Below, one piece after another: positions 1-8,783 of a stretch of 64,000 nucleotides of DNA. The stretch is from DATFJT01 sp965230755 (GTDB taxonomy: Bacteria; Bacteroidota; Bacteroidia; Chitinophagales; Saprospiraceae). Under the pieces are notes generated by a model. It was not told the DNA's origin and did not search any database. It saw only the letters and a program-made list of their open reading frames with translations. The stretch covers positions 124,001-188,000 of the forward strand of contig CBDDLT010000015.1 in assembly GCA_965230755.1 (NCBI GenBank). The letters run 5' to 3'. The position numbers and the translations under genes were made by a program. Numbering within the stretch: the stretch's first letter is position 1; each line of letters starts with the position of its first letter.

Positions 1-323
1 TTAAATCCTCTGGAGGCCAAATGACAGCTAGAACAAGAATAAGTTCCCATATTGGACTCTTTTTCCGCTCTTAATGCAATACCTGTTTCGTGGAATAAAA
101 ATTTACCTAAGGTGACTTTTTCTGCGGTCAATGGATTTTTGGAATCCTGAGGTATATTGGCATAGTCATCAGAATCCGGTAAAACGTAATAATCCGCACT
201 TCCTGTCGGCGAAGACTTTCGGATTTGCTCCAAAAGCAATAAATCGATACCGGCCAACGGTATCTCATGCTCGCACCCAAAAATTGATGCGACGATCAAT
301 AAAAAGAATAAATACTTCCTCAT
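1..323 (-). CDS. Diheme cytochrome-c peroxidase (MauG/CcpA-like) lipoprotein, 3' end outside window
   Basis: Seen: an open minus-strand frame starts at an ATG at 323 and runs off the left edge, giving about 107 residues. The N-terminus is a lipoprotein signal, MRKYLFFLLIVASIFGC, with Cys17 as the likely lipidated residue. Residues about 75-107 read LGKFLFHETGIAL and then YSCSSCHLASRGF, a CxxCH heme-c site in the arrangement found at the first heme of bacterial diheme peroxidases. Known: these periplasmic enzymes reduce H2O2 with electrons from small cytochromes, and MauG relatives oxidise protein or small-molecule substrates. The second heme and the catalytic part lie outside the window, so the exact subfamily cannot be decided. 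It is divergent from glmM, with 234 bp between. Confidence 0.8.
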   Translation of the reverse strand, partial: MRKYLFFLLIVASIFGCEHEIPLAGIDLLLLEQIRKSSPTGSADYYVLPDSDDYANIPQDSKNPLTAEKVTLGKFLFHETGIALRAEKESNMGTYSCSSCHLASRGF

Positions 324-557
324 AGCAATAGCACCTATTTCCCCTTTCTTTAGGAACTCTTACATAAATAATGCCAAATATAGGCATTCTCTTTAAAATT
401 ACAATTAATATCTTTCCTCATCTATAACGGAATTTTATTTTGATATGCTGCATTGAAACTTGGAATAAGCAAATTCTTATTCCTTTCTTTTGTTTTAAAA
501 CTCTATATTTATCGGTGTATTCTATTAATAAATGTAACTCAATATAAAATCTATTCA

Positions 558-1928
558 ATGGCGTTAATCAAATCCATATCTGGTATAAGAGGAACTATAG
601 GTGGAAGTGTTGGATCGAATCTCACTCCAATTGATATTGTTGAGAGTTCTGCGGCTTTTGGAGAATTTCTCAAGAGGAAATATGATAATGTCAAAGTAGT
701 TATTGGAAGGGACGCCCGAATTTCTGGTCCTGTGGTGCAGCAACTAGTTATCAATACGCTCATTGCCCAGGGAATTGACGTCGTAGACTGTTCATTATCT
801 ACAACACCTTCAGTAGAAATGGCAGTTCCCTATCACAGAGCACAAGGAGGGATCATTCTCACAGCCAGCCATAACCCAAAAGAATGGAACGCATTAAAGC
901 TCCTCAATGATAGGGGTGAGTTTATCTCCGCCGATGATGGAGCTGCCCTTTTAGACATCATTGCTAAAAACCAGTTCTCCTTCAGCTCGGTAGATGAAAT
1001 TGGGAAAATAATTAGAGATAGTGGAGCGATCAGCCGTCATATTGATGAAATACTTGATTTGGACTTGGTTGAAGTCGAAAAAATCAGAGAAAAAAACTAT
1101 AGCGTTCTCGTTGACTCTATTAATTCTACCGGAGCGATCTCCATTGTACCTTTATTGGAGAGATTAAACTGCAAGGTGATTTCTATCAATAGTGAAATGA
1201 CTGGGGACTTTGTACACACTCCAGAACCAATACCTGCAAATCTCTCAGATACTTTTAGAATAGCGAAGGAAAACAATGTCGATTTGGCTATAGTAGTTGA
1301 TCCCGATGTGGATAGAATAGCTTTTTTAGATGAGAATGGATCCTTTCTAGGTGAAGAGTATTCTTTGGTGAGCATAGCAGATTATATTTTATCCAAAGAA
1401 AAAAGTCCCACCGTATCCAATTTGAGTTCGAGTATAGCACTTCAAGACGTTTGCGAAAAGCATCAGGTAGAATATTATAGCAGTGCGGTTGGTGAGGTCA
1501 ATGTTGTAAGTAAGATGAAAGAGGTCAAAGCCAAAATTGGAGGGGAAGGAAACGGAGGAATAATTTTACCGGAACTTCACTACGGGAGAGACGCTCTTGC
1601 CGGGGCTGCCCTTTTCCTTAGTTATATGGCCAGTGCCAACTGTTCAGCCTCAGAGATTCGAGCCAAGTACAAGGACTATTATATGGTCAAAGATAAAATT
1701 GGTGTTGAAGGAGTTGACTTAGAGGCACTCTTATCAACTTTAAGCGATGATTTCTCCCAGTTTAAGCGGGATACCATTGACGGATTAAAGATATATTTTG
1801 ATGAAGGCTGGGTTCATATGAGAAAATCGAATACAGAACCAATTATTAGAATATATTCGGAGAGTGAAACAGAAGAAAAAGCCAATACACTGGTAGAAAA
1901 AGTTAAGAATAGAATTAAAAATAATTAA
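558..1928 (+). CDS. glmM: Phosphoglucosamine mutase (alpha-D-phosphohexomutase family)
   Basis: Interconverts glucosamine-6-phosphate and glucosamine-1-phosphate in the cytoplasm on the way to UDP-GlcNAc for peptidoglycan and LPS. All four family loops are visible: the phosphoserine loop TASHNPKEWNALK, the metal-binding loop DPDVDRIAF, the sugar-binding loop GEGNGG and the phosphate-binding loop RKSNTEPIIRIYSE near the C-terminus. The frame is open further upstream to 453, but ATG at 558 (MALIKSISGIRGTIGG) is the first in-frame ATG and places the family N-terminus correctly, giving 456 aa, a normal length. A phosphomannomutase/phosphoglucomutase role cannot be excluded, since the GEGNGG loop differs from the GEQSGH loop of proteobacterial GlmM. 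The next gene starts 2 bp downstream, so the two are probably co-transcribed. Confidence 0.85.
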   Translation: MALIKSISGIRGTIGGSVGSNLTPIDIVESSAAFGEFLKRKYDNVKVVIGRDARISGPVVQQLVINTLIAQGIDVVDCSLSTTPSVEMAVPYHRAQGGIILTASHNPKEWNALKLLNDRGEFISADDGAALLDIIAKNQFSFSSVDEIGKIIRDSGAISRHIDEILDLDLVEVEKIREKNYSVLVDSINSTGAISIVPLLERLNCKVISINSEMTGDFVHTPEPIPANLSDTFRIAKENNVDLAIVVDPDVDRIAFLDENGSFLGEEYSLVSIADYILSKEKSPTVSNLSSSIALQDVCEKHQVEYYSSAVGEVNVVSKMKEVKAKIGGEGNGGIILPELHYGRDALAGAALFLSYMASANCSASEIRAKYKDYYMVKDKIGVEGVDLEALLSTLSDDFSQFKRDTIDGLKIYFDEGWVHMRKSNTEPIIRIYSESETEEKANTLVEKVKNRIKNN

Positions 1929-1930
1929 AG

Positions 1931-3424
1931 ATGTCAATGCAATTCGGAATTAAATCTGATACGAAAGCTTTGTCCAAAATGGAGGAGTTTTTCGCCCCGT
2001 TTAGAAGACAGGTTGTTCAAGAAGTATTTCATACCGATGGCAATAGAATGGTTTATGCCGATTGGACCGCCAGCGGTAGGTTGTACAGGCCAATCGAAGA
2101 AAAAATTCTTGATGACATTGGACCCTTTGTTGCGAATACACATACGGAAACCTCCTTCATGGGAAGTGTCATGACCCATGCCTACCACGAGGCTCGAAAA
2201 ATTATTAAAAACCATGTAGGCGCTTCAGATAAAGATGTATTGATATGCTGTGGTTCAGGAATGACAGGAGCTATCAACAAGCTACAACGTATTCTTGGAC
2301 TGAAAATTCACGAGAAATACAAGGATCAAATTGAATTCTCACAAGAGGAAAAGCCGCTCATCATAGTAAGCCACATGGAGCACCACAGCAATCAAACCAG
2401 TTGGTTGGAGACAGTTGCTGAGGTCGTTGTCTTGGCACCAGACAGTGATGGACTGTTTTGTTTTGAGCATTTGGAGGCCATCCTGGAAAAGTATCAAGAG
2501 CGAAAAGTAAAAATTGCTGCTATCACTTCCTGTTCGAATGTCACGGGAATTTTCAACCCCTATCACGAAGTTGCAGAATTGATGCATGAGCATGGAGGTT
2601 ATTGTTTTGTGGATTTTGCCTGCTCTGCTCCTTATGTGGACGTCAACATGAATCCTGAAAATGAGAAACAACGTTTGGACGCGATATATTTTAGCCCGCA
2701 CAAATTCTTAGGAGGACCGGGATCTTGCGGAGTTTTGATATTTAACGAAGAATTGTACACCAATAAAATCCCAGATCATCCGGGAGGCGGAACAGTATTG
2801 TGGACTAACCCTTGGGGAGAGCACAAGTACTTAGATGCTATCGAGTTGAGAGAAGATGGAGGAACTCCTCCCTTCTTACAAACCATTAAGGCAGCGTTGG
2901 CCATGCAGTTGAAAGATAAGATGGGAACGCAAAATATCAAGGAGCGGGAAGAAGAACTGATTGATATCCTATGGGATGGATTACTGAATATAGATGGAGT
3001 AATCCTGTTAGCACCAGAGGTGAAAGAAAGACTTGGTATTTTCTCTTTTATGATTGAAGATGCTCATTATAATCTTGTGGTAAAAATATTGTGCGATAAG
3101 TTTGGGGTGCAAACCCGAGGGGGCTGTGCTTGTGCAGGAACTTACGGACATTATCTTCTGGATATTAATAAGAATGTATCCGATTCGATTGTTAGCAAAT
3201 TGGATGAACATTGCCAAGCGGATAAACCAGGCTGGGTTCGAATGTCAATTCATCCTATAATGACAGACGAAGAAGCTTACTATATTCTTGAAAGCATTCG
3301 CGATATCGCTGTGAATTGGAAAGAATACGAGAAGCACTATCGTTATGATGCACAAAAAAACGAGTACTTCAGAATAGATGATGATCATGCCGCTGAGAAA
3401 TTGGCGAAATCATGGTTTAGTTGA
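1931..3424 (+). CDS. Class V aminotransferase-fold PLP enzyme (cysteine desulfurase-like)
   Basis: A 497-aa fold-type I PLP enzyme. Seen: the cofactor-lysine motif SPHKFLGGPGSCGVLIF, an aspartate/histidine patch (VDFACSAPYVDV) upstream of it, an N-terminal WTASGRLYRPIE segment, and a C-terminal RGGCACAGTYGHYLL loop placed like the cysteine loop of SufS/NifS enzymes. The C-terminal small domain extends further than in a typical cysteine desulfurase of about 400 aa. Known: relatives include cysteine desulfurases, selenocysteine lyases and isopenicillin-epimerase-like proteins, so the substrate is not fixed by sequence. It follows glmM by 2 bp, which suggests translational coupling. A second ATG lies at 1937. 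Confidence 0.75.
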   Translation: MSMQFGIKSDTKALSKMEEFFAPFRRQVVQEVFHTDGNRMVYADWTASGRLYRPIEEKILDDIGPFVANTHTETSFMGSVMTHAYHEARKIIKNHVGASDKDVLICCGSGMTGAINKLQRILGLKIHEKYKDQIEFSQEEKPLIIVSHMEHHSNQTSWLETVAEVVVLAPDSDGLFCFEHLEAILEKYQERKVKIAAITSCSNVTGIFNPYHEVAELMHEHGGYCFVDFACSAPYVDVNMNPENEKQRLDAIYFSPHKFLGGPGSCGVLIFNEELYTNKIPDHPGGGTVLWTNPWGEHKYLDAIELREDGGTPPFLQTIKAALAMQLKDKMGTQNIKEREEELIDILWDGLLNIDGVILLAPEVKERLGIFSFMIEDAHYNLVVKILCDKFGVQTRGGCACAGTYGHYLLDINKNVSDSIVSKLDEHCQADKPGWVRMSIHPIMTDEEAYYILESIRDIAVNWKEYEKHYRYDAQKNEYFRIDDDHAAEKLAKSWFS

Positions 3425-3474
3425 CCAACTTGAATTCAAGAATATTTGCGCACCTTGGCTATTGACCTAAAACA

Positions 3475-3951
3475 ATGGAGTTAATTATATTAAGTCAATT
3501 GAATCCTCTACAAAAGAATGAGATTCATGAACTATGGAATCGAGAATATCCTAAGAAAATATGTCATAATGAGCTAAGTGATTTTGAGAATTATTTGGCT
3601 GGAAAAGAAGACCCCTGCCATATGCTTCTTTTAAATGATAAAGGAAAGATAATAGCCTGGTATTTTGATTTTATAAGGAGGGACGAGAAATGGTTCGTTT
3701 TAATCTTGGATTCTGCCTATCACGGTAAGGGTATTGGCACCCAAATGCTGGATCAAGCCAAAGAAAAAGAAATTGAACTCAACGGATGGGTTATTGATCG
3801 GGATCCAGGTAAAAAGCTGAATGGCGAGGATTATCGTTTTCCGCTTGGGTTTTATCTGAAAAATGGATTTGAGATTTTGTCGGATGTTAGATTAGAATTG
3901 GAGAAGATATCAGCAGTTAAAATAAAATGGAAGAAATCAATAGACAATTAA
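3475..3951 (+). CDS. GNAT-family N-acetyltransferase
   Basis: A 158-aa single-domain protein. The acetyl-CoA pyrophosphate loop is visible as AYHGKGIGTQMLDQAKEKE (Q/RxxGxG type), followed by the late beta-strand/helix FYLKNGFEIL common in GNAT enzymes. The substrate is unknown. A DUF1801 gene follows 16 bp downstream on the same strand, so the two may share a transcript. No signal peptide is seen, so the protein is cytoplasmic. The gap to the next gene contains one copy of the AT-rich dispersed repeat. Confidence 0.75.
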   Translation: MELIILSQLNPLQKNEIHELWNREYPKKICHNELSDFENYLAGKEDPCHMLLLNDKGKIIAWYFDFIRRDEKWFVLILDSAYHGKGIGTQMLDQAKEKEIELNGWVIDRDPGKKLNGEDYRFPLGFYLKNGFEILSDVRLELEKISAVKIKWKKSIDN

Positions 3952-3972
3952 TAATGAAAAATTAAAAATGGA
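3942..3972. repeat. AT-rich dispersed repeat, copy 1
   Basis: The junction between the GNAT and DUF1801 genes contains AATTAATAATGAAAAATTAA, a member of the AT-rich family seen at several other intergenic places here. The start codon of the DUF1801 gene lies at its right end. Confidence 0.5.
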
Positions 3973-4396
3973 AAATTTGAGTATTGATAGGAATCCTGAA
4001 GTGTCTGTAAAGTTTCTATCCTATCCTGAGGAAGCGAGAAAAAAGCTTGAGCATTTAAGGAATTTGATTCTGGAGGTTGCATCGGAAAGTGATTCGATAA
4101 AAGAAATTACTGAGACTTTAAAATGGGGCGAGCCGAGCTACCTCACGAAGAAGGGAAGTACACTTAGAATTGACTGGAAGTCCAGAAATCCTCATCAATA
4201 CGCCATGTATTTTAGTTGCACAACCAAGCTGGTTCCAACCTTCAAACAAGTTTTTGGAGATTTGTTCGAATATGAAAAGAACAGAGCCATTATCTTCGAC
4301 ATGGAAGACAAGCTTCCCGTAAAAGAACTAAAAGAATGCATTAATATGGCGCTTCAATATCACCGTCTTAAGAAATTACCGCTATTGGGAAAGTAA
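3968..4396 (+). CDS. DUF1801 domain protein
   Basis: A 142-aa cytoplasmic protein. The pattern EEARKKLEHLRNLIL, then ETLKWGEPSYL, then RIDWKSRNPHQYAMYF matches the DUF1801/YdhG-like fold, in which a WG(E/V)P(S/C)Y turn is typical. Biochemical function is unknown; some relatives have been linked to iron or small-molecule binding. It probably shares a transcript with the upstream GNAT gene. It converges with the T9SS protein downstream with only 30 bp between the stop codons, and that gap holds a weak A-run/T-run hairpin. Confidence 0.7.
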   Translation: MENLSIDRNPEVSVKFLSYPEEARKKLEHLRNLILEVASESDSIKEITETLKWGEPSYLTKKGSTLRIDWKSRNPHQYAMYFSCTTKLVPTFKQVFGDLFEYEKNRAIIFDMEDKLPVKELKECINMALQYHRLKKLPLLGK

Positions 4397-4426
4397 AAAA
4401 GCTATTCTTTTTTAGTAAGAGCGTTT

Positions 4427-5812
4427 CTAATGTTTCAGCCAAGATTTGGATACCATCCTACCCTCCTTATCCTTTATACTTAAATAATAAACTCCTTGAT
4501 TAAGTAAGGAAACATCGATCGAATTTGATAGTTCCGCTGAATTCCTTGCCATTATTTCAACACCCAAATTCGTGTAAATCTTCAATTCTTCGATTCTCTC
4601 CCAAGAAGTTAAGCTTAAAGACTCAGAACTGGCATCATAAACAAAATCGATGTCACTTAAACTATTCTCATCACTGGAGGTCGGTTCAGTAACTTGTACT
4701 TGAACGGAGAAATCATTGCAAATTGGCGGATCGCAAATCTCATTGCAAGCCGTCAAAGTAACTGTATACATACCTTCCGCAGTATACGTATGACTTGGAA
4801 ATTCGTCAGTCGAACCATTGCCATCACCAAAATCCCAGGTAAAATCTTCTGCAAACCTACTTCGATTGGCAAACTGAATCGTTGCTTCTCCATCCACTAA
4901 TTCGACCATAAGAGCATCAGGATTAAACAATGGAATAGGATCAAAGCATCTCAAACTGTCCAAATATCTTACCGAAGCAATACTGAATGGACCTCCGAAC
5001 CTCGGAACATCCGCCCGAACTTCTAGAATAGGAGCCTTTTCACTCTGCTCATACCATTCGTAAACGTATTCCACCCTTGGCAGGGGAATCATCTGACCAT
5101 TAAAATCAATTACGTCGTCATAAACGATTTCCGTTGTCAGCCTAAGAACATCGTTGTAAGTTTTATAGGGCGTAATTAAAGTTCCGTATGCATCTACGGT
5201 GCTATTTCTCTCTTGCTTATGAAAATAGGCGAAAGGGAATTGAAACACTGAAAAGTCCATGTCAAAAGCAGAGGGTGCGGAAAAACTCTTTCCATATTCC
5301 AGAGGAAATTCCAATACTGTATCAATTTGAGTATAAGGGAAACCCAATTGGGCTGCCATGCCTTGATTGTCTATGGATAAACCAATGATTGCTTCCGTGA
5401 GTAAATTATCCTGGAGTTTTCTGAAAATCTTGATATCCGAAAACTGTCCTCCAAAGGCTGCTCCATCAACCGGAATGGCATAATCCACTTCCTGGCTCCA
5501 AAAACGGTTGCATTCGAATGGATCTCCGCTGACTAAAGTACAGGTTAATAAAAACCCCGACTGATAGCCGCTTTCCTCTTTGCTTTCAACGGTCGTCGAA
5601 AATTGATCGACAACAGTTAAATCTGAAAAATCCCAAGTCACCTGCTCTCCTGTTATATCTAATATTGGATTGATATAGACGGAATCTGTAGCGGCACCAC
5701 TGAAGTCCAAACTATCTCCTATTCCACCGTAATCCGAGGCCTGATAAATGGGTTGGGCAATGATCACAGCTGAAAGGAATAAAAAAATTAGGTTTACAAT
5801 TGCAGTCTTCAT
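4427..5812 (-). CDS. Secreted PKD-domain protein with T9SS type A C-terminal sorting domain
   Basis: 461 aa. A signal peptide is visible (MKTAIVNLIFLFLSAVIIAQ). Residues about 320-375 form a PKD domain (FTWDFGDGNGSTDEFPSHTY, then YTVTLTACN). The last 70 residues have the type A sorting-domain pattern: IEELKIYTNLGVEIM and LLNQGVYYLSIKDKEGRMVSK followed by a basic end. Known: such C-terminal domains direct export across the outer membrane by T9SS and are usually removed on secretion. The central region of about 280 aa is not recognised. Monocistronic by context, with convergent and co-directional neighbours at least 30 bp away. Confidence 0.8.
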   Translation of the reverse strand: MKTAIVNLIFLFLSAVIIAQPIYQASDYGGIGDSLDFSGAATDSVYINPILDITGEQVTWDFSDLTVVDQFSTTVESKEESGYQSGFLLTCTLVSGDPFECNRFWSQEVDYAIPVDGAAFGGQFSDIKIFRKLQDNLLTEAIIGLSIDNQGMAAQLGFPYTQIDTVLEFPLEYGKSFSAPSAFDMDFSVFQFPFAYFHKQERNSTVDAYGTLITPYKTYNDVLRLTTEIVYDDVIDFNGQMIPLPRVEYVYEWYEQSEKAPILEVRADVPRFGGPFSIASVRYLDSLRCFDPIPLFNPDALMVELVDGEATIQFANRSRFAEDFTWDFGDGNGSTDEFPSHTYTAEGMYTVTLTACNEICDPPICNDFSVQVQVTEPTSSDENSLSDIDFVYDASSESLSLTSWERIEELKIYTNLGVEIMARNSAELSNSIDVSLLNQGVYYLSIKDKEGRMVSKSWLKH

Positions 5813-5890
5813 CAGTTCAAAATTTTTCTGAAAAACAATATAAAAAAATCTAGTAGGAATCGCCCTATATATGATCTAAGGACTGGTGGT

Positions 5891-7045
5891 TCAACTTAAT
5901 TTTCGACTTAAATACCAGCAAACAATCATTAATACGGCAGATAATACATAGGGATATCTAAAATCCCAATCATAAAAACTCGCACCTATAATTGGGCCTA
6001 AAATTCTACCCAGGGAAGACAAACTCTGATTGGCTCCCATGATCATGCCCTGCTCTTTTTCAGAAACCGTCTGTGATAAGATCGATTGGATCGCAGGAGA
6101 GACAAATCCATTACCCAAAGCAATGAAAACCAGGGATAAAAACATCAAAGGCATAAATAAACTTCCTGGAACAAATGGCATGGATCCCAGACCAATAGCC
6201 ATTAATATTGTCCCTACTTTTAACATGGCTCGCTCACCCCATCTTTTAGAGACCGGACCTACAGCACCACCTTGTACTAGGACAACAGCAAAACCAATAA
6301 AAGCGAATATATAGCCTATTTCTGCTTCGCTACAACCGTATTGGTTACTCCAAAGCAAAGAAGCCGTGATATGCATCATTGAAAAACCAGAAACATAAAT
6401 TAAGGTGATGGTCAGGAGTTCGGAAGCTGTAGGAAGAGTCAGTGCTTTCAAGGTTTTGGAAAAAGGGTTTTCTATTTTAATTGCACCCTTGGTTCGATAT
6501 TTATTAGATTCATTAATGAATAAATAAATGACTGTCAAATTCAAAAATGCAAGGCAGGCTGCAGTATAACCTAGGGATTTAATTCCATAAAATTCCTTCA
6601 AATAACCACCGATTGGTGGTCCAAAAATGAATCCCAGCCCAAAAGCCACTCCTATTATTCCAAAGGCTTTCGCCCTACCTTCTGGAGGTGTAACATCGCT
6701 AATATATGCTTGTGCTACTGAAATATTGGCGCTACCTACTCCGGAAAAAGCTCTAGAAAGTAACAGCAGTAACAAGGTGGTCGCATTGGCAAAGAATAAA
6801 TAAGCCAGAACCGTAACCCCAACGCTCATCATAAGGACCGGTTTTCTCCCTAATCTATCACTCAAAGACCCCCATAGTGGAGCAAAAACAAATTGCATAA
6901 TCGAATAGGAAGCAACGATAATACCAATCATCCACCCTGAAGCTCCTAAATCCTCACTATAGATAGGAAGGATTGGGATAATGAGTCCAAAACCCAAAAG
7001 GTCTATGAACATGGTCAAGAATATAATCGAGATATCCTTATTCAC
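5891..7045 (-). CDS. MFS transporter (DHA1/TetA-like drug:H+ antiporter type)
   Basis: 384 aa with about 12 hydrophobic segments, the size of 12-TM DHA1 carriers. The MFS signature loop between TM2 and TM3 is clear (GSLSDRLGRKPVLMM), and TM5 carries the antiporter-like pattern GVAFGLGFIFGPPIGG (motif C style). It most resembles bacterial tetracycline/multidrug efflux carriers, but the substrate is not deducible. Its start overlaps the end of the upstream phosphodiesterase gene by 8 bp, so the two are probably translationally coupled. Confidence 0.8.
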   Translation of the reverse strand: MNKDISIIFLTMFIDLLGFGLIIPILPIYSEDLGASGWMIGIIVASYSIMQFVFAPLWGSLSDRLGRKPVLMMSVGVTVLAYLFFANATTLLLLLLSRAFSGVGSANISVAQAYISDVTPPEGRAKAFGIIGVAFGLGFIFGPPIGGYLKEFYGIKSLGYTAACLAFLNLTVIYLFINESNKYRTKGAIKIENPFSKTLKALTLPTASELLTITLIYVSGFSMMHITASLLWSNQYGCSEAEIGYIFAFIGFAVVLVQGGAVGPVSKRWGERAMLKVGTILMAIGLGSMPFVPGSLFMPLMFLSLVFIALGNGFVSPAIQSILSQTVSEKEQGMIMGANQSLSSLGRILGPIIGASFYDWDFRYPYVLSAVLMIVCWYLSRKLS

Positions 7046-7994
7046 CGGAGCGCTTTAAATGCATGGTTACATGCCTGGCCGCAAGAGGGCGATCTGTAGC
7101 TAAAATATCAATGCCCAAATCGACATATTCCAGATATAATTCCGGACCACGCGAGGCCACTCTTTTATCAAGGTTACCCAGCGTTCCCAGGATGGTCTTA
7201 ATGCCTTTCGATCTAATTTTCTTATAAAGTTCCGGAGAAGAAAGTCTGGTTCCCGTGAATGCCAACATTTGACGATGTGGAATTCCGCTTGTTATATGCT
7301 CCTGAAACTCCCTATCATTCCTCATAGATACAGAAATCATAAAATCTGGAAAGTTTTTATGTAATTTTTTCGCCTGTTTTAGGTCGTACGCAATTAAGAT
7401 AATTTTGTTCTTTAAGTATTCCTTGTTAATGTATTGTGCAAGTAAATTGTGATCAACAGATTTTAGATCTAACTGGATCACAGCATCGACATTCTTCATC
7501 CAATCCAAGACTTCTTGAAGTGAAGGAATGGTAAAATTCGTTTTGTTCCCGTAGTCATCGACCAATGGAGTATTCTTTAATTCTTCCAAAGAATAACGGC
7601 TCACCAAATCAGTAGCATCCGTTGTTCGATCCAAACTCTTGTCATGCATTAGAACCAACTGTCCGTCAGAAGAGGTGCGAATATCAATTTCGAACATGTT
7701 GATTTTTTGAGAATGAAGCAACTTCATTGTCTCCAGACAATTCTCAGGGTAATTTAGCAGCGCTTTACCACCTCGATGAGCGCTAATCAATACTCCATCA
7801 GTAAATGTCTCAACCAGGTATTTGCTAGATTCAACAACATTGTCTGGCTTCAATTTTGAATCCGAACCTTGTCTGCAAGCTGTTAACAGGAAAAGAACCC
7901 ACAATACGACCAAGAATGGCGACGGGGTTTTAAAAGGACTTTTCAACACAAGAACAAAATAATTTTGACCATCAAGCAATTTGAAATTATTCAA
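7038..7994 (-). CDS. Glycerophosphodiester phosphodiesterase lipoprotein
   Basis: 318 aa. The N-terminus carries a long signal ending in the lipobox LLTAC (Cys about 40), indicating a lipoprotein. The catalytic GDPD motifs follow in order: ISAHRGG (catalytic His), NYPENCLE, FEIDIRTSSDGQLVLMHD (metal-binding Glu/Asp and second His) and LDRTTD. Later IQLDLKS and ATDRP complete the TIM-barrel pattern. Known: GDPDs cleave glycerophosphodiesters to glycerol-3-phosphate plus alcohol. It overlaps the upstream YeaQ-like gene by 4 bp (ATGA) and the downstream MFS gene by 8 bp, so a three-gene operon is likely. Confidence 0.85.
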   Translation of the reverse strand: MNNFKLLDGQNYFVLVLKSPFKTPSPFLVVLWVLFLLTACRQGSDSKLKPDNVVESSKYLVETFTDGVLISAHRGGKALLNYPENCLETMKLLHSQKINMFEIDIRTSSDGQLVLMHDKSLDRTTDATDLVSRYSLEELKNTPLVDDYGNKTNFTIPSLQEVLDWMKNVDAVIQLDLKSVDHNLLAQYINKEYLKNKIILIAYDLKQAKKLHKNFPDFMISVSMRNDREFQEHITSGIPHRQMLAFTGTRLSSPELYKKIRSKGIKTILGTLGNLDKRVASRGPELYLEYVDLGIDILATDRPLAARHVTMHLKRSGE

Positions 7995-8245
7995 TCTCTA
8001 TTTCTGGCCACGTAGTACTTATAATAGAGGTATAATACCACTAAGGCACCAATTACTGCCGTAATTAAAGAACCTATAAAAGTACTACTTTGAAGGCCAA
8101 GAATCCCGAAAACCAATCCGCCTAAAACCGAACCAGCCAAACCAATTACTAATGTCGAGAGCCAGCCTCCTTTCTCCGCTTGAGGTGTAATTGATTTAGC
8201 TATAAAACCAGCGATCAAACCTATTGCAAGCCAATACAACAACAT
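7991..8245 (-). CDS. GlsB/YeaQ/YmgE-family small membrane protein
   Basis: 84 aa with three hydrophobic segments. It shows the family pattern LIAGFIAKSITPQAEKGGW, then VIGLAGSVLGGLVFGILG and a final TM helix, ending in a short basic tail (YYKYYVARNRD). Known: this family (transglycosylase-associated protein, PF04226) is induced by stress in several bacteria, but its molecular role is unclear. First gene of the overlapping run with the phosphodiesterase and the MFS carrier. Confidence 0.8.
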   Translation of the reverse strand: MLLYWLAIGLIAGFIAKSITPQAEKGGWLSTLVIGLAGSVLGGLVFGILGLQSSTFIGSLITAVIGALVVLYLYYKYYVARNRD

Positions 8246-8275
8246 ATTAAAAGCATTTAGTGTATTAAAATAAAA

Positions 8276-8635
8276 TCAGTCGACATATTCCTGTCGTTGA
8301 ACAATGGAAAGATAGTCATTTCTTAGTTCCATGTAACCATAGTCGTAACAAAACTTATATAAATTTCCCGATTTGGTCCGGTATTCATTGGTGTAGTAAT
8401 TAAAATTAAATCCGCGTTCCTGGACCTTACTCTTTAATACACTCTTCTTTCCATCCGGATTGATCTTTTTCAAGATCTGCCGGTTGGACCATAGAATCTT
8501 GTTGATTTCGCGCTTTAACTTGTTGTCCTGGTAATTTTTCCGATTGTGAAAAGTACTTCTACAGTCATCGGAACAAAATCTCGCATCGGAGCGACCATGA
8601 AATTCTCCTTTACATTCTTCACATATTTTTTTCAT
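8276..8635 (-). CDS. Small protein with N-terminal treble-clef zinc-finger motif
   Basis: 119 aa. The first 30 residues contain CEEC, then FCSDDCRSTFHNR, a CxxC...CxxxC zinc-finger pattern resembling the DUF2116/YacG-type ribbons that are common as short Bacteroidota proteins. The remainder is basic and Tyr-rich (FNFNYYTNEYRTKSGNLYKF) and not recognised. Function unknown; nucleic-acid binding is a reasonable inference from the basic charge and ribbon. No signal peptide. Lies 30 bp upstream of the YeaQ-like gene and may belong to the same transcript. Confidence 0.6.
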   Translation of the reverse strand: MKKICEECKGEFHGRSDARFCSDDCRSTFHNRKNYQDNKLKREINKILWSNRQILKKINPDGKKSVLKSKVQERGFNFNYYTNEYRTKSGNLYKFCYDYGYMELRNDYLSIVQRQEYVD

Positions 8636-8783
8636 AGTACATCGGGTATTTTAACCGTATGGAATATAGAAAAATATTACATCTTACCGAACATTCGAAA
8701 ACTTAAAAGATCTGTTAATGACCAAATTCAGTTCAAAAGATGGAAATTGATCTTTATCTTTGATTTTCAAAAAAAATCAAAAT

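Noticed and set aside
131..325. Plus-strand 64-codon open frame at the left edge
   Set aside because: It is antisense to the peroxidase lipoprotein, whose signal peptide and CxxCH motif are clear on the minus strand.
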